From Paenibacillus sediminis (GTDB taxonomy: Bacteria > Bacillota > Bacilli > Paenibacillales > Paenibacillaceae), in contig NZ_JAGGKP010000004.1 of NCBI RefSeq assembly GCF_017873765.1, positions 1 through 64,000 on the forward strand: a DNA stretch of 64,000 nucleotides, in the 5' to 3' direction. Under the pieces are notes generated by a model. It was not told where the DNA came from and made no database searches. It saw only the letters and a list, made by a program, of their open reading frames with translations. The position numbers were made by a program, and so were the translations under genes. Each line of letters begins with the position of its first letter. Position 1 is the stretch's first letter. Positions 39,461 to 50,736 of this stretch are shown piece by piece.

Positions 39461-40138
39461 ATGGTGAAAATATTAATTGCGGATGACGACCCATCCATTC
39501 TCGAATTGTTGCGCCTCTACTTGACCAAAGAAGGATACGAAGTACGAGCTGCTGCGGATGGAAGAGAGACATTGTCATGGCTCGAGCAGGAGTCCTTTGA
39601 CCTCGTCATTCTGGATATAATGATGCCGTATGTCGATGGCTGGCAACTATGCCAAGAGATCCGTCGATACTATGGGGATATCGCCATTCTGTTCGTTAGT
39701 GCGAAGGGCGAATCCGAAGATAAAATTAATGGGTTCAAGCTGGGTACAGATGATTATGTCGTCAAACCATTTGATCCAGATGAACTCGTCATGCGTGTAA
39801 GGGCATTGCTTCGCAGATATCGTATTTATGCATCAGAGAGCGTTACGATTGGCGCCCTTACGTTAGAAGCATCTACCAAGTTCGCAAAGACAGGTTCACA
39901 GACACTTCCTATACCAGCCAAAGAGTTCGATCTGCTCTACATGCTATCCAGTTATCCAAATCAAGTGTTTACGCGTGATCAATTAATAGAGAAAATTTGG
40001 GGGCCGGACTTTGACGGTGATGAGCGCACGATAGATGTTCATATTAAAAGATTGCGTACTCGTTTTCCTGAATCACTCGGATTTCGTATTCAAACCATTC
40101 GCGGTATCGGTTATCGATTAGAGGTGAATACATGGTAA
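39461..40138 (+). CDS. OmpR-family response regulator (HssR-like)
   Basis: 225 residues. Receiver domain with Asp8/Asp9-type acidic pocket, phospho-acceptor Asp52 (LVILDIMMP) and Lys in DDYVVKPF; C-terminal winged helix with DERTIDVHIKRLR and TIRGIGYRL. It resembles heme-sensing HssR over its length (RRYRIYASESVTIG, VFTRDQLIEKIWG.DFDGDERT), but no hrtAB efflux genes are adjacent. GGGAG before ATG 39461 sets the start. It overlaps the kinase gene by 7 bp. Confidence 0.9.
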   Translation: MVKILIADDDPSILELLRLYLTKEGYEVRAAADGRETLSWLEQESFDLVILDIMMPYVDGWQLCQEIRRYYGDIAILFVSAKGESEDKINGFKLGTDDYVVKPFDPDELVMRVRALLRRYRIYASESVTIGALTLEASTKFAKTGSQTLPIPAKEFDLLYMLSSYPNQVFTRDQLIEKIWGPDFDGDERTIDVHIKRLRTRFPESLGFRIQTIRGIGYRLEVNTW

Positions 40139-41478
40139 AAACGATATACGGGAAGCTCGTGATCACATTTATAGGCGTCGTCGCGGTCAGCATTATTATA
40201 ACATTTTTACTAACCAACCTATTTTATCAACGCAAAGCGTCTGATTTCCTCGAACAGCGAATGATTGAAGATGCTACCGAAATCACGCGCATTCAATCAA
40301 AACTGCCTGCTTACGTTCTTCCAGATTGGCTGCAAAGTATGTCCAAATTGCAATTCAACATCTTGCTCATTCGGGAAGACGGTCGTCAGCTACATTTTGG
40401 CAACCAAAATGATAGGTGGCAAATTGATAATGAAATCGTTCAATCCGTACTTGCTGGCAACACGTACCGGGGAATGAAGCAGTTCGGCTATCGACCGGGA
40501 TTCGTCGGCGTTCCTTTCACTCGAAATGGCGTTCATTATGCTATTTTTCTACGGCCAGCTTCAAATCATTCTATTAATCAATTCGGGCAAATGATGATGA
40601 TTGTGTTGTCTGTTACGATCGTGGTCGGGACGATCCTATTTCTCGTCGCGGCCAGATTGTTATCTAAGCCGATCCGCACGATATCCCAGGCGATGAAACA
40701 AGTGGCAAAAGGGGACTATAACGTGCAGGTTGAAGTGACAAGCCGAGATGAAATCGGGGAGCTGAGCCGTATTTTCAATATGATGACCAAGGAACTGTCC
40801 AGCATTGAAGCAATGCGCCAAGAGTTTGTCTCCAATGTGTCTCATGAAATACGAACCCCGCTTACTTCGATCCGAGGCTTTGCAAGAGCGCTTAGCCAGA
40901 CGGCAAATGAACAAGAGGCCAAGTACCTGCAAATTATTGAACAAGAAAGCGAACGGTTATCAAAAATAAGCGCCAATCTGCTAAAGCTCGCATCGCTGGA
41001 TACGATTAAATTGAACATGACCCGCTTTGGACTGGACGAACAAATACGAATGGCTGTTGCGGCTTGCGTTCCGCTATGGAGTGTGAAGCAACTACACATC
41101 GAAGCAGACCTTCGGAAGGTGGAAATCGATGGGGATGAAGACCTGCTCAATCAAGTGTGGATGAATCTGCTCTCTAATAGCATTAAATTTACGCCAAACG
41201 AAGGACAAATTCATATTCAGCTCACTTCAACTCCAACTTATGCAACCATCATCATCACAGATTCCGGAATAGGCATCGCTGAAGAGGACATCCCTCGTAT
41301 ATTTGATCGATTCTATAAAGCAGATCGCTCTCGTACATCCCAAACGAGCGGCAGCGGACTCGGACTGTCCATTGTACGTAAAATCGTTAAGCTCCACGGA
41401 GGAAATATCGAGATCAGAAGTCAGCTTGATAAAGGCACTTCTGTCATTGTGACATTGCCGCTATACCAGTACAAATGA
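40132..41478 (+). CDS. Sensor histidine kinase (HssS-like)
   Basis: 448 residues. Two membrane spans (about 10-32 and 152-173) frame a ~120-residue extracytoplasmic sensor. HAMP follows (174-225), then HisKA with His238 (FVSNVSHEIRTPL) and HATPase_c with N (VWMNLLSNSIKF), G1 (ITDSGIGI) and G2 (SGSGLGLSIVRKIV) boxes. It partners the regulator whose stop codon it overlaps. The signal is unknown; heme is suggested only by resemblance to HssRS. Confidence 0.9.
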   Translation: MVKTIYGKLVITFIGVVAVSIIITFLLTNLFYQRKASDFLEQRMIEDATEITRIQSKLPAYVLPDWLQSMSKLQFNILLIREDGRQLHFGNQNDRWQIDNEIVQSVLAGNTYRGMKQFGYRPGFVGVPFTRNGVHYAIFLRPASNHSINQFGQMMMIVLSVTIVVGTILFLVAARLLSKPIRTISQAMKQVAKGDYNVQVEVTSRDEIGELSRIFNMMTKELSSIEAMRQEFVSNVSHEIRTPLTSIRGFARALSQTANEQEAKYLQIIEQESERLSKISANLLKLASLDTIKLNMTRFGLDEQIRMAVAACVPLWSVKQLHIEADLRKVEIDGDEDLLNQVWMNLLSNSIKFTPNEGQIHIQLTSTPTYATIIITDSGIGIAEEDIPRIFDRFYKADRSRTSQTSGSGLGLSIVRKIVKLHGGNIEIRSQLDKGTSVIVTLPLYQYK

Positions 41479-41481
41479 TAA

Positions 41482-41516
41482 AAGACCAACAGGAATGTAT
41501 TCCTGATGGTCTTATC
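41482..41516 (+). terminator. Terminator after the histidine kinase gene
   Basis: Stem AAGACCA.CAGGAAT/ATTCCTG.TGGTCTT with T-rich flank. It forms part of the left copy of the ~99-bp direct repeat and may once have ended the displaced CDF gene. Confidence 0.7.
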
Positions 41517-41526
41517 TTTACTTATT

Positions 41527-41580
41527 TTATTCGTGAAACTTTAAAAACTGTTTGCCGTATTGACCATGTTCATGAATGAG
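41527..41580 (-). pseudogene. Remnant of a CDF exporter gene, last 17 codons
   Basis: Minus strand reads LIHEHGQYGKQFLKFHE followed by TAA. The intact exporter at the other side of the block ends LIHDHGQYGKEFLQLHA. Twelve of 17 residues agree and most base changes are silent or mild, so this is the tail of a diverged homologue with the remaining gene gone. Confidence 0.75.
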
Positions 41581-41608
41581 AAGGTCGCTGGCTGGTTCCG
41601 TATTCCGA

Positions 41609-43219
<1,611 letters not shown>

Positions 43220-43247
43220 CTGCGTTCCTCCGTTTCAAAAATTGACG

Positions 43248-43778
43248 TTATCTGATGAAAAAAAACCCGTATCCCATGGATGCCGCAATCACCACAGCGG
43301 GGTGAACCTTCCACTTTTCCAGTAGAAGAAAAGAGGCTATCACCAATAAACAGGTTTGCATCCAGCCGATTCCCTCCAGCGCTCCCATAAAAAACTCATA
43401 GGTCATAATTCCGAGAAGAACGGTTACGATCGGGCGTACTGACTGGGTCATTGCCTTCACCTGCGGCGCATTACGGAACAAGTTCATGAATTTGAGCAGC
43501 GCGATCATGGCGACCGCGGTTGGAGCGATTGTCGCAAAAAGCGCTACGATAGCTCCAGGCACCCCGGCTACCTGATATCCCACATAGCCGCCGAGCTTGG
43601 TGGCAATCGGACTGGGCAGGGCATTGGCCACCGCCAGCACTTCCCCGAATTCCTTGACCGTCATCCAATGATAGTGGTTCACCACTTCATTCTGGATGAG
43701 CGGAATGCTCGGCGGTCCACCGCCATACCCTAAAATGTTGGAGATGAAAAAGGCCCAAAACAATTTTAGGTAGATCAT
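43248..43778 (-). CDS. Chromate transporter-family half protein, second of pair
   Basis: 176 residues, about five to six spans, with the ChrA halves' motifs FISNILGYGGGPPSIPLIQNE and AVANALPSPIATKLGGYVGY. Short ChrA proteins act as pairs; this one overlaps its partner by 4 bp. The family exports chromate in some members, but the pair beside ywrD-type genes has no shown substrate. Confidence 0.85.
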   Translation of the reverse strand: MIYLKLFWAFFISNILGYGGGPPSIPLIQNEVVNHYHWMTVKEFGEVLAVANALPSPIATKLGGYVGYQVAGVPGAIVALFATIAPTAVAMIALLKFMNLFRNAPQVKAMTQSVRPIVTVLLGIMTYEFFMGALEGIGWMQTCLLVIASFLLLEKWKVHPAVVIAASMGYGFFFIR

Positions 43779-44356
43779 AATACTCCCTCCTTACTGCGCT
43801 CCTTTTTTTGTTTTCTGACCGCCCAGGTGGTATAAGCAAACGAAACCACCAGAGCGATGCCGACCACAATGCCAGGATGCCAGTTAAGGAACAACAGTGC
43901 CACAAGGGACAGAGCCAGCGTGATCGACACGCCGCTCTTGTTTTTGCTGCCCTTCCAGCCCTTTTGCAAAAATTCCCAAGTGAGCACAGCCGTCATAACA
44001 GCGATGACCGGTTGGATAGCCTGGATCATGCCGTAAACGCCCGGCGCATCCTTCCATTGATAAATGACCTCGAGCAGGCCGATCATCAGTAAAACGACAG
44101 GAAGCACAACAGCGCAGTTGGCCACCAGCGCGCCGAGCCAACCCTTCACCCGGTACCCGATAAAGGCCGCCAGCTTGGTGGCAATCGGACCGGGCAAGGC
44201 ATTGGCTACTGCGAGATTATCCGTGAAATCTTCCTCAGTTACCCATTTATATTTCTTTACACACTCGGTATAGAACAGAGGCACCATCGTAGGGCCTCCT
44301 CCATAACCGAAAATGCCGATGCGAAAAAATGCAAGAAACAATTGCCAATAAATCAT
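43775..44356 (-). CDS. Chromate transporter-family half protein, first of pair
   Basis: 193 residues, FLAFFRIGIFGYGGGPTMVPLFYTE and AVANALPGPIATKLAAFIGY, homologous to its neighbour with a basic C-terminal tail RKQKKERSKEGVL. It lies 25 bp after the oppF-like gene, so it should be read on the same message as the ABC transporter. An anion-like product or substrate is inferred. Confidence 0.85.
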   Translation of the reverse strand: MIYWQLFLAFFRIGIFGYGGGPTMVPLFYTECVKKYKWVTEEDFTDNLAVANALPGPIATKLAAFIGYRVKGWLGALVANCAVVLPVVLLMIGLLEVIYQWKDAPGVYGMIQAIQPVIAVMTAVLTWEFLQKGWKGSKNKSGVSITLALSLVALLFLNWHPGIVVGIALVVSFAYTTWAVRKQKKERSKEGVL

Positions 44357-44381
44357 CCTGTCCCTCCGTCCCGTCCAGTCG

Positions 44382-45362
44382 TTACTTCAGTTGGCCTGAC
44401 TGCACTAGATGGCAAGAAACGAGCTGTCCTGCTCCAATGTCTGAAAGGCTCGGCGCTTTAGTTTTGCAAATCTCAGTCGCGTATGGGCAGCGAGGGTGAA
44501 ACGTACAGCCGCTCGGCGGATTTGCCGGGCTGGGCAGATCTCCCTGCAGCAGGATGCGCTCCCGTTTTTGCCTTGGCTTAGCCACCGGCACGGCAGACAG
44601 TAACGCCCGCGTATACGGATGGCTCGGATTTTCAAAAAGCGTCCGCTTATCGGCAATTTCCACCACGCGCCCCAAATACATGACAGCGATCCGGTCGCAC
44701 AAATGCTTGACAACAGACAAATCATGGGATATAAACATCAGCGTAAGGTTGAATTCCTTTTTCAAATCTTTAAGGAGATTCAAAACTTGCGACTGGATGG
44801 ATACGTCTAGTGCAGAGACCGGCTCGTCTGCAATGATAAGCTTTGGCTTGACGACAAGCGCGCGTGCGATCCCGATCCGTTGACGTTGCCCGCCGGAGAA
44901 GTCGTGCGGATGACGGTTGAGGTGCTCTTTTCGCAATCCGACCACTTCAATAATTTCCTCGATAATGCGTTCCCGTTCCGCTGTTGTGCCGATCTTGTGC
45001 ACCATCAGCGATTCCATCAGGATCTGCTTTATCGTCATCCGCGGATTGAGCGATGCGTATGGATCCTGAAAAATCATCTGCAGGTCCTTGCGCATGCGGC
45101 GCATCTCTTCCTTGGACAGCTTCGCCAAATCCTTGCCGTCAAACCAGACTTCTCCCGCAGTCGGCTCCAGCAGACGCAAGATCGTCCGGCCAGTCGTTGA
45201 TTTACCACATCCCGACTCGCCTACGATACCCAGCGTCTCGCCAGGATACACCTTCAGGTCGATGCCGTCGACCGCCTTGACGTATCCCGTTGTTTTCTTC
45301 AAAAAGCCTGACTTGATTGGAAAGTATTGTTGTAGACCCTTTACTTCCAATAGTGGAGTCAT
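44382..45362 (-). CDS. Peptide ABC transporter ATP-binding protein (OppF/DppF type)
   Basis: 326 residues. Walker [11 protein letters not shown]-loop MIFQDPYASLNPRM, signature FSGGQRQRIGIARAL, Walker B LIIADEPVSALDVS. The C-terminal oligopeptide-transporter extension has the Cys set CTFHPRCPYATEIC. Overlaps the OppD-type gene by 4 bp. Confidence 0.93.
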   Translation of the reverse strand: MTPLLEVKGLQQYFPIKSGFLKKTTGYVKAVDGIDLKVYPGETLGIVGESGCGKSTTGRTILRLLEPTAGEVWFDGKDLAKLSKEEMRRMRKDLQMIFQDPYASLNPRMTIKQILMESLMVHKIGTTAERERIIEEIIEVVGLRKEHLNRHPHDFSGGQRQRIGIARALVVKPKLIIADEPVSALDVSIQSQVLNLLKDLKKEFNLTLMFISHDLSVVKHLCDRIAVMYLGRVVEIADKRTLFENPSHPYTRALLSAVPVAKPRQKRERILLQGDLPSPANPPSGCTFHPRCPYATEICKTKAPSLSDIGAGQLVSCHLVQSGQLK

Positions 45363-46342
45363 TGTTGTTCACCCTCCTCCGCATAGAGCCAGCAGCGGCA
45401 TTTGTGACCATTCAATTGCAGCAGTTCAGGGGGCTTCTCGTGGCAAATCGCCATCGCCTGCGAGCATCGCGGGGCGAACCGGCAGCCTTTTGGCATCTGA
45501 TGGGGGAGCGGAACCGTCCCAGGAATAGTATCCAGATACTCCCGCTCATCATCCAGTTCCGGTATCGAATTCATCAGCCCGATCGTATACGGATGCTTTG
45601 GATTTTCAAACAAAGTATCCACATCCGTCTCTTCCACAACCTGGCCGGCGTACATTACAATAACCCGGTCGCACATCTCGGCAACAACTCCCAAGTCATG
45701 CGTAATCAGCATGATGGAGGTTCCTGTTTTTTCCTTGACTTCGCGCATCAGATCAAGAATCTGCGCTTGAATGGTTACGTCCAGCGCCGTTGTCGGTTCA
45801 TCGGCAATGATTAGTTTCGGATTGCAGCCCATAGCCATCGCAATCATGACACGCTGCCTCATCCCTCCGGATAGCTGGTGCGGAAATTCCTCGTAGATTT
45901 CCTCCGCCCGCGGCATTCCCACTGCCTTCAGCAAGGAAATTGCACGCTTTTTTGCCTCAGCCTTGTCCAGCTTCATATGGAGAATAATTGCTTCTTCAAT
46001 TTGTCTGCCCACGGTGTGCAGCGGGTTGAGGGAGGTCATTGGCTCCTGGAAAATCATCGCAATCTCGTTACCCCGAACAGACTGCATCTCTTTTTCCGTA
46101 AGATCAAGTATATTTTTCCCGTTGAAGCGAATCTCTCCTTCTATCTTTCCGTTCGGAGGCAACAGGCGCATGATCGACAAGCTTGTCACGCTTTTCCCAC
46201 AGCCGGATTCACCAACGATACCCAGCGTCTCGCCGGCATGAATGGAGAAGTCAACGCCATCGACCACGCTGACGACGCCGTTATCCGTACGAAACCGGGT
46301 TTTCAGTTGCTCAACTTCCAAAATGGTCGTCATCTGCTCCAC
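45359..46342 (-). CDS. Peptide ABC transporter ATP-binding protein (OppD/DppD type)
   Basis: 327 residues. Walker [11 protein letters not shown]-loop [13 protein letters not shown], signature [15 protein letters not shown], Walker [16 protein letters not shown]-terminal [15 protein letters not shown]. It pairs with the OppF-type subunit to power uptake. Confidence 0.93.
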   Translation of the reverse strand: MEQMTTILEVEQLKTRFRTDNGVVSVVDGVDFSIHAGETLGIVGESGCGKSVTSLSIMRLLPPNGKIEGEIRFNGKNILDLTEKEMQSVRGNEIAMIFQEPMTSLNPLHTVGRQIEEAIILHMKLDKAEAKKRAISLLKAVGMPRAEEIYEEFPHQLSGGMRQRVMIAMAMGCNPKLIIADEPTTALDVTIQAQILDLMREVKEKTGTSIMLITHDLGVVAEMCDRVIVMYAGQVVEETDVDTLFENPKHPYTIGLMNSIPELDDEREYLDTIPGTVPLPHQMPKGCRFAPRCSQAMAICHEKPPELLQLNGHKCRCWLYAEEGEQQ

Positions 46343-46378
46343 TCCTTTATTCTTGATAGGATATCGGTTATTGCTTTT

Positions 46379-47212
46379 TTATTTCCGCACGCGGGGGTCT
46401 AGAATCTGCTGCAGTCCGTCCCCCAACAAATTAAATCCAAGCACAACCAGGAAAATAGCCATTCCCGGATAAATGGTCGCGTATGGTGCCACGGATAATA
46501 ACGTTTGCGCCTGGTTCAGCATGCTTCCCCAGGATGGTGTCGGCGGCTGTACACCGAGCCCCAGATAGGAAAGGGATGCTTCGGCAATAATGCCTGACGC
46601 CATAGCCAGAGTCGCCTGAATCACGATCGGGTTTAGTGCGTTGGGAAGAATGTGGCGAAATAGAATCCGTGCGTCCTTTACCCCGACTGAACGCGCTGCC
46701 TGAATATATTCCATGTTCCGCAGCGTCAGTACCTGCCCCCTGGTAATACGGATAAAGGCGGGTGCGAACCCGATCCCGATGGCGAGCATAGCGTTGCCAA
46801 AGCCGGCCCCGAGAACGGCGGAAATCGCCAGCGCCAAAATCAGGAAAGGAAATGCCTGCATCGCATCCACGCTGCGCATCACGATCCATTCATCCCAGAA
46901 TCCGCGATAGTATCCGGACAAAAGTCCGATCGGAACACCGATCAGCATCGCGATTCCGACGGAAATCAGCGCAGCTTCGATGGAAATTCGTGCGCCGAAC
47001 ACGACACGAGAGAAGATATCCCGGCCAAGGTCATCTGTTCCAAAAAGATGCTCACTACTTGGAGCCGACAGGACCTGATCATAGTTTTGCGCATTTGGAT
47101 CATACGGCGCGATTTGATTCGCGAACACCGCCACGACGATCAATCCTAGAATGATCAGCGCCCCGATGACACCCAGACCATTGCGCAAAAATTTCTTCAC
47201 CGTTTTCATCAC
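46379..47212 (-). CDS. Peptide ABC transporter permease (DppC/OppC type)
   Basis: 277 residues, about six spans. N-terminal OppC-type extension (VVAVFANQIAPYDPN), HLFGTDDLGRDIFSR, and the EAA loop in EYIQAARSVGVKDARILFRHILPNALNPI. It overlaps the DppB-type gene by 4 bp. Confidence 0.93.
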   Translation of the reverse strand: MMKTVKKFLRNGLGVIGALIILGLIVVAVFANQIAPYDPNAQNYDQVLSAPSSEHLFGTDDLGRDIFSRVVFGARISIEAALISVGIAMLIGVPIGLLSGYYRGFWDEWIVMRSVDAMQAFPFLILALAISAVLGAGFGNAMLAIGIGFAPAFIRITRGQVLTLRNMEYIQAARSVGVKDARILFRHILPNALNPIVIQATLAMASGIIAEASLSYLGLGVQPPTPSWGSMLNQAQTLLSVAPYATIYPGMAIFLVVLGFNLLGDGLQQILDPRVRK

Positions 47213-48165
47213 TCGCCCGCTCCTTTCCCCGCCTTGATACGCGGATCAATCACAGCGTACAGGATATCCACAGCCAAATTAACAATTACGACCAGCGTGG
47301 CGGAGACAAGAATCGCTCCCTGTACGGTTACATAATCTCGTTTAAATACCGATTCCACAATCAAGCGTCCGAAACCGGGAATCGAGAAAATGGACTCGGT
47401 AATCACCAAACCGCCCAACAGGCCCGCAATCATCAGACCCGAGGTGGTTACTACAGGCACCATTGCATTGCGCAGCGCATGGCCCAAAATGGTACGGGCT
47501 TCGTTCAATCCCTTTGCTTTAGCCGTGCGGACGAAATCCATGCTTACCACATCCAGAAGAGACGAGCGCAACATCCGCATCAGCACGGCGGATTCACGAA
47601 GGCCAGTGGCCACACAAGGAAGAATCATTGCCAGAAGATTTTGTGTCGGGTTCTGAAGAAACGGCACGTACCCGGAAGAAGGAAGCCATTGATGATTTAC
47701 AGCAAAATAGATGATCAGCATCATGGCCAGCCAGAAGCTGGGGATGCTCATACCTCCCAGCGCCGCGAAGGTGCTGGTGTAATCAATCCAGGTTCCTCGC
47801 CGCACGGCCGCAAGTATGCCCGCAGGAAACGCAATTAATATCGCAACAAGAAAAGTCCCAATTGTCAGCTCAATTGTAGCGGGCAGTCTCTGCATGATTA
47901 ACGTAGAGACCGGTACCCGGTCGGTGATGGATATACCCAAATTCCCCTGCAGCACTTTTCCCAGCCAGGAAAAATACTGCACTACGATCGGCTGGTCTAA
48001 TCCCAACTCCGTCCGTAGTGCCTGATATGCTTCCGGTGTCGCCTCTTGTCCTAAAATGACCCGGGCTGGATCGCCCGGGATCATGTGAATCAAGGAAAAC
48101 GTCATAATCGACACCAGCAGGAGAATCGGGATTGTCAGCAATAGTCTTCTGACCACGAACATCAT
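47209..48165 (-). CDS. Peptide ABC transporter permease (DppB/OppB type)
   Basis: 318 residues, six spans. LIHMIPGDPARVILGQEATPE periplasmic-type segment near the start and EAA loop DFVRTAKAKGLNEARTILGHALRNAMVPVVT. It forms the channel with the DppC-type subunit. Confidence 0.93.
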   Translation of the reverse strand: MMFVVRRLLLTIPILLLVSIMTFSLIHMIPGDPARVILGQEATPEAYQALRTELGLDQPIVVQYFSWLGKVLQGNLGISITDRVPVSTLIMQRLPATIELTIGTFLVAILIAFPAGILAAVRRGTWIDYTSTFAALGGMSIPSFWLAMMLIIYFAVNHQWLPSSGYVPFLQNPTQNLLAMILPCVATGLRESAVLMRMLRSSLLDVVSMDFVRTAKAKGLNEARTILGHALRNAMVPVVTTSGLMIAGLLGGLVITESIFSIPGFGRLIVESVFKRDYVTVQGAILVSATLVVIVNLAVDILYAVIDPRIKAGKGAGE

Positions 48166-48202
48166 GACAATTTCCCCCTTATTCGTGCTGTTATGAATAA
48201 AG

Positions 48203-49759
48203 TTACTGCTTATCCAATGTAGCTGTGCGGATCAAGCCGTCTGGTACATAGTTAAAGCCTGTTATTTTCTTATTCAAGCCCAGCATGTTATACTGATGAT
48301 ATACATAGACATAAGGTGCTTCGTCCTGCATAACTTTGTTCACTTCGTCATAAATTGCTTTGCGTTTGCCCTCATCTAATTCAACCCGGGCTTTGAGAAG
48401 CAATTCGTCTAGTTTCGGATTAGAAATACGACCGTCGTTATTCGGCATGTCGGTCACAACGAAATCGTAGATGTTTTGATCGGGATCCTGACGACCGGAC
48501 CATCCCAGTTGCAGCGCCTCGAAATCACCCTTGTCGCCTATATCCAACAGTTGGCCGTACTCCATTTTTTCCAGTTGCACATTGATATTGAACTGTTTCA
48601 GCATGTTTTGGAGCACTACGCCGAACTGTTCGTTCTCCGGTGAAGTGGAGATGTACAGTTTAAAGCTGAACCCGTTCGGTTGACCGCCTTTGGCCAGCAG
48701 ATCCTTGATTTCGCCCGGATTCGGTTTGGTTGCCTTGTCCAGATCGCTGTAAGCCATGTTTCCAGGCGAAAAGGCTGTGTGAGCTGGCAGTGCATACCCA
48801 TTGAACAACACTTTCACGAATGCTTCCCGGTCGATTGCGCGGTCAACGGCTTGACGCAGGTACTTGTTGTTAAACGGCGGCTTGGAATTGTTCAGGTATA
48901 TACCTTGGAAACCCATACCTGGCTCGGCAATCAGTTGCAGGTTGGCGTCTGCCTTGATCGCCGGAATTTCCTTGACCGGCATATCGTCGATAATGTCTAG
49001 CATGCCGGAGCGCAAGTTCTGCACCTTGGCAGTGCCATTAGTGAATACCTTGTAGATAACCTCATCCACTTTTGGCTTGCCATTCCAATAATTATCATTT
49101 CGCTTCAGCGTCACATGATCGCCCTTTACTTGCTCAACAAATGAGAATGGGCCTGTCCCTGACGGATGATTGAGATAATCATCGCCATACTTCTTCACTG
49201 CTGCCGGCGAAACCATGATGCCGGAGCGGTCGGTCAAGATGGACAGGAACGGGGCGAATGGTTCTTTTAGCTGAATTTTTACCGTGTTTTTGTCCACAAC
49301 CGTTACGGAGTCAACTGTTTTCAATTCGCCTCTCCGTTTCGACTTCGGAGCTGTCATGTTTCGTTCGAAATTGAATTTGACCGCTTCCGCGTCGAAGTCG
49401 GTGCCATCATGAAACTTAATTCCCTCTTTCAGCTTGAAGGTGTAGGTTTTCCCGTCCGGAGTTATTTCGTACGAGTTCACCAACATAGGAACGATTTTGC
49501 CGTTAGCGTCAATGTCAAACAGCTTGTCGTACAAGCTTGCGTACACTTGACGATCATACAGTGAAGTAGAAATGTTCGGATCCATAGACGGCGGATCTGC
49601 TTTCAGGCCGATGTTAATGACCTTTTTCCCGGCAGTCGCTGAAGATGTGGCTCCAGCTTTGTCGCTTGCTCCTTGGTTTGCGCCCCCACAGCCAGTGACC
49701 AGCAGGGCAGTTCCCAGTAAAGTAATCAGCAGTGATTTGTTCATCGATTTGAAAAACAT
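48203..49759 (-). CDS. Peptide ABC transporter substrate-binding lipoprotein
   Basis: 518 residues. Signal peptide with lipobox LVTGC (Cys24), a Ser/Ala-rich linker, then the SBP_bac_5 fold (LKADPPSMDPNIS, FKLKEGIKFHDGTDFDAEAVKFNFER, GTGPFSFVEQ). Layout resembles DppA/GsiB-type binders of di/tripeptides or glutathione; the ligand is not readable. It follows the regulator gene by 123 bp and has its own AGAAGGTG ribosome site. Confidence 0.92.
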   Translation of the reverse strand: MFFKSMNKSLLITLLGTALLVTGCGGANQGASDKAGATSSATAGKKVINIGLKADPPSMDPNISTSLYDRQVYASLYDKLFDIDANGKIVPMLVNSYEITPDGKTYTFKLKEGIKFHDGTDFDAEAVKFNFERNMTAPKSKRRGELKTVDSVTVVDKNTVKIQLKEPFAPFLSILTDRSGIMVSPAAVKKYGDDYLNHPSGTGPFSFVEQVKGDHVTLKRNDNYWNGKPKVDEVIYKVFTNGTAKVQNLRSGMLDIIDDMPVKEIPAIKADANLQLIAEPGMGFQGIYLNNSKPPFNNKYLRQAVDRAIDREAFVKVLFNGYALPAHTAFSPGNMAYSDLDKATKPNPGEIKDLLAKGGQPNGFSFKLYISTSPENEQFGVVLQNMLKQFNINVQLEKMEYGQLLDIGDKGDFEALQLGWSGRQDPDQNIYDFVVTDMPNNDGRISNPKLDELLLKARVELDEGKRKAIYDEVNKVMQDEAPYVYVYHQYNMLGLNKKITGFNYVPDGLIRTATLDKQ

Positions 49760-49882
49760 GAGTCAACACCTTCTCTCTTTGGCGATTTTCAAAAGTACCA
49801 TCCGACAGACTTTCTCTAATTTTTATCTCCAGCTCCCTACATCCGTCTTGATGGCATCCCCCCTTTCAGAAAGACACTAGCG

Positions 49883-50359
49883 TTAGCGTACAAATTTGTA
49901 CTTGGATTTGAGGATCTTCAACTCATTGATTACATTGACTCTGGTGATACCCTCAATCTTGTTGAGCTTATTCATCAAAAATTGTGACAATTCTTCGTAG
50001 CTGCGAACCAGAACCTGGATGTTCAACTGATACTCGCCTGACGTGAGCACAACCAGCCGGGCTTCGTGGATTTCCTGCAGCTTGGCCACCACATCGTCCA
50101 GCTTGTTTGCTTCCACCGCCAGTTGTACAAACGCCTGCACGTTCAGTCCGGCTTTAACCGGATTTACGATACCTACCAGACTGAGGATGCCCTCGTCCTG
50201 CATTTGCTGAACACGCATCCGAATTGTTTTTTCCGTGACACCCAAATCTTTGGCAATCTGAGTAAACGGTAACCGGGCATTATCCTGCAGAGCGCGAACG
50301 ATGCCATAGTCAAGGTCATCCAATTGGGGGTATAGCGAACGTTGATATTTCTCCTCCAT
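49883..50359 (-). CDS. ywrC: Lrp/AsnC-family regulator (YwrC-like)
   Basis: 158 residues. N-terminal helix-turn-helix (LDDLDYGIVRALQDNARLPFTQIAKDLGVTEKTIRMRV), then the RAM effector domain (LVVLTSGEYQLNIQVLVRSYEEL) that binds an amino acid or similar ligand. First gene of the block, in the same direction as the transport and hydrolase genes, so it probably senses the imported or released compound. Counterpart of B. subtilis YwrC in a ywrA-D neighbourhood. Confidence 0.85.
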   Translation of the reverse strand: MEEKYQRSLYPQLDDLDYGIVRALQDNARLPFTQIAKDLGVTEKTIRMRVQQMQDEGILSLVGIVNPVKAGLNVQAFVQLAVEANKLDDVVAKLQEIHEARLVVLTSGEYQLNIQVLVRSYEELSQFLMNKLNKIEGITRVNVINELKILKSKYKFVR

Positions 50360-50455
50360 ACTTCACCTTCCTGTTTTTCGTCTTTATTTTCGACATACAG
50401 AACTATTAACAGTCATACAATAAAAATTTAAGACGATTTGAAACTATTTCTAGAT

Positions 50456-50484
50456 AATATAATACGAATCACGACAAGTTGCAA
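50456..50484 (-). promoter_or_regulatory. Promoter of the ywrC-ABC-chr-ywrD operon
   Basis: Minus strand TTGCAA (50479-50484), 17-nt spacer, TATATT (50456-50461), about 95 bp before the regulator start. The long AT-rich leader leaves room for operators. Confidence 0.6.
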
Positions 50485-50637
50485 TATAGAATTTGCGAAA
50501 TTTTATCTAAATAGCATATTTCCACAACTATGAAGCAATTCCATACTTTCGGTCACAGAAAAACAAAAAAAGAGCTGGGCTTTTGGCTTTTGATCCCAAC
50601 TCTTTTTCCTTCAAGTCACTCGCGTAGCATGTATAAA
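50485..50637. other. Intergenic DNA at the right edge of the acquired block
   Basis: No gene seen. It holds a 13-bp stem with one mismatch (AAAAAGAG.TGGG with CCCA.CTCTTTTT, about 50568-50606) that looks like a bidirectional terminator. It is additional to the one next to the CDF gene and would insulate the operon from upstream reading. Confidence 0.5.
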
Positions 50638-50736
50638 AAAACAGCAGGAAGGTGTTCCTGCTGTTTTATCTTTACTCATTTTTCATGCGTGAAGCTGTAA
50701 AAACTCTTTACCGTATTGACCATGGTCATGGATGAG
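50638..50736. repeat. Direct repeat, right copy (CDF gene 3' end plus terminator)
   Basis: Right partner of 41482-41580. It contains the terminator stem AAACAGCAGGAA/TTCCTGCTGTTT (50638-50666) and the last 18 codons, with stop, of the intact CDF exporter. Confidence 0.75.

Larger units (their letters stand above)
41482..41580. repeat. Direct repeat, left copy (CDF gene 3' end plus terminator)
   Basis: Aligns over its whole ~99 bp with 50638-50736 in the same orientation. The last 54 coding bases show 46 identities by my hand alignment. Likeness stops sharply at 41580, one codon boundary inside the CDF reading frame. It marks the left edge of the GC-rich block. Confidence 0.75.
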
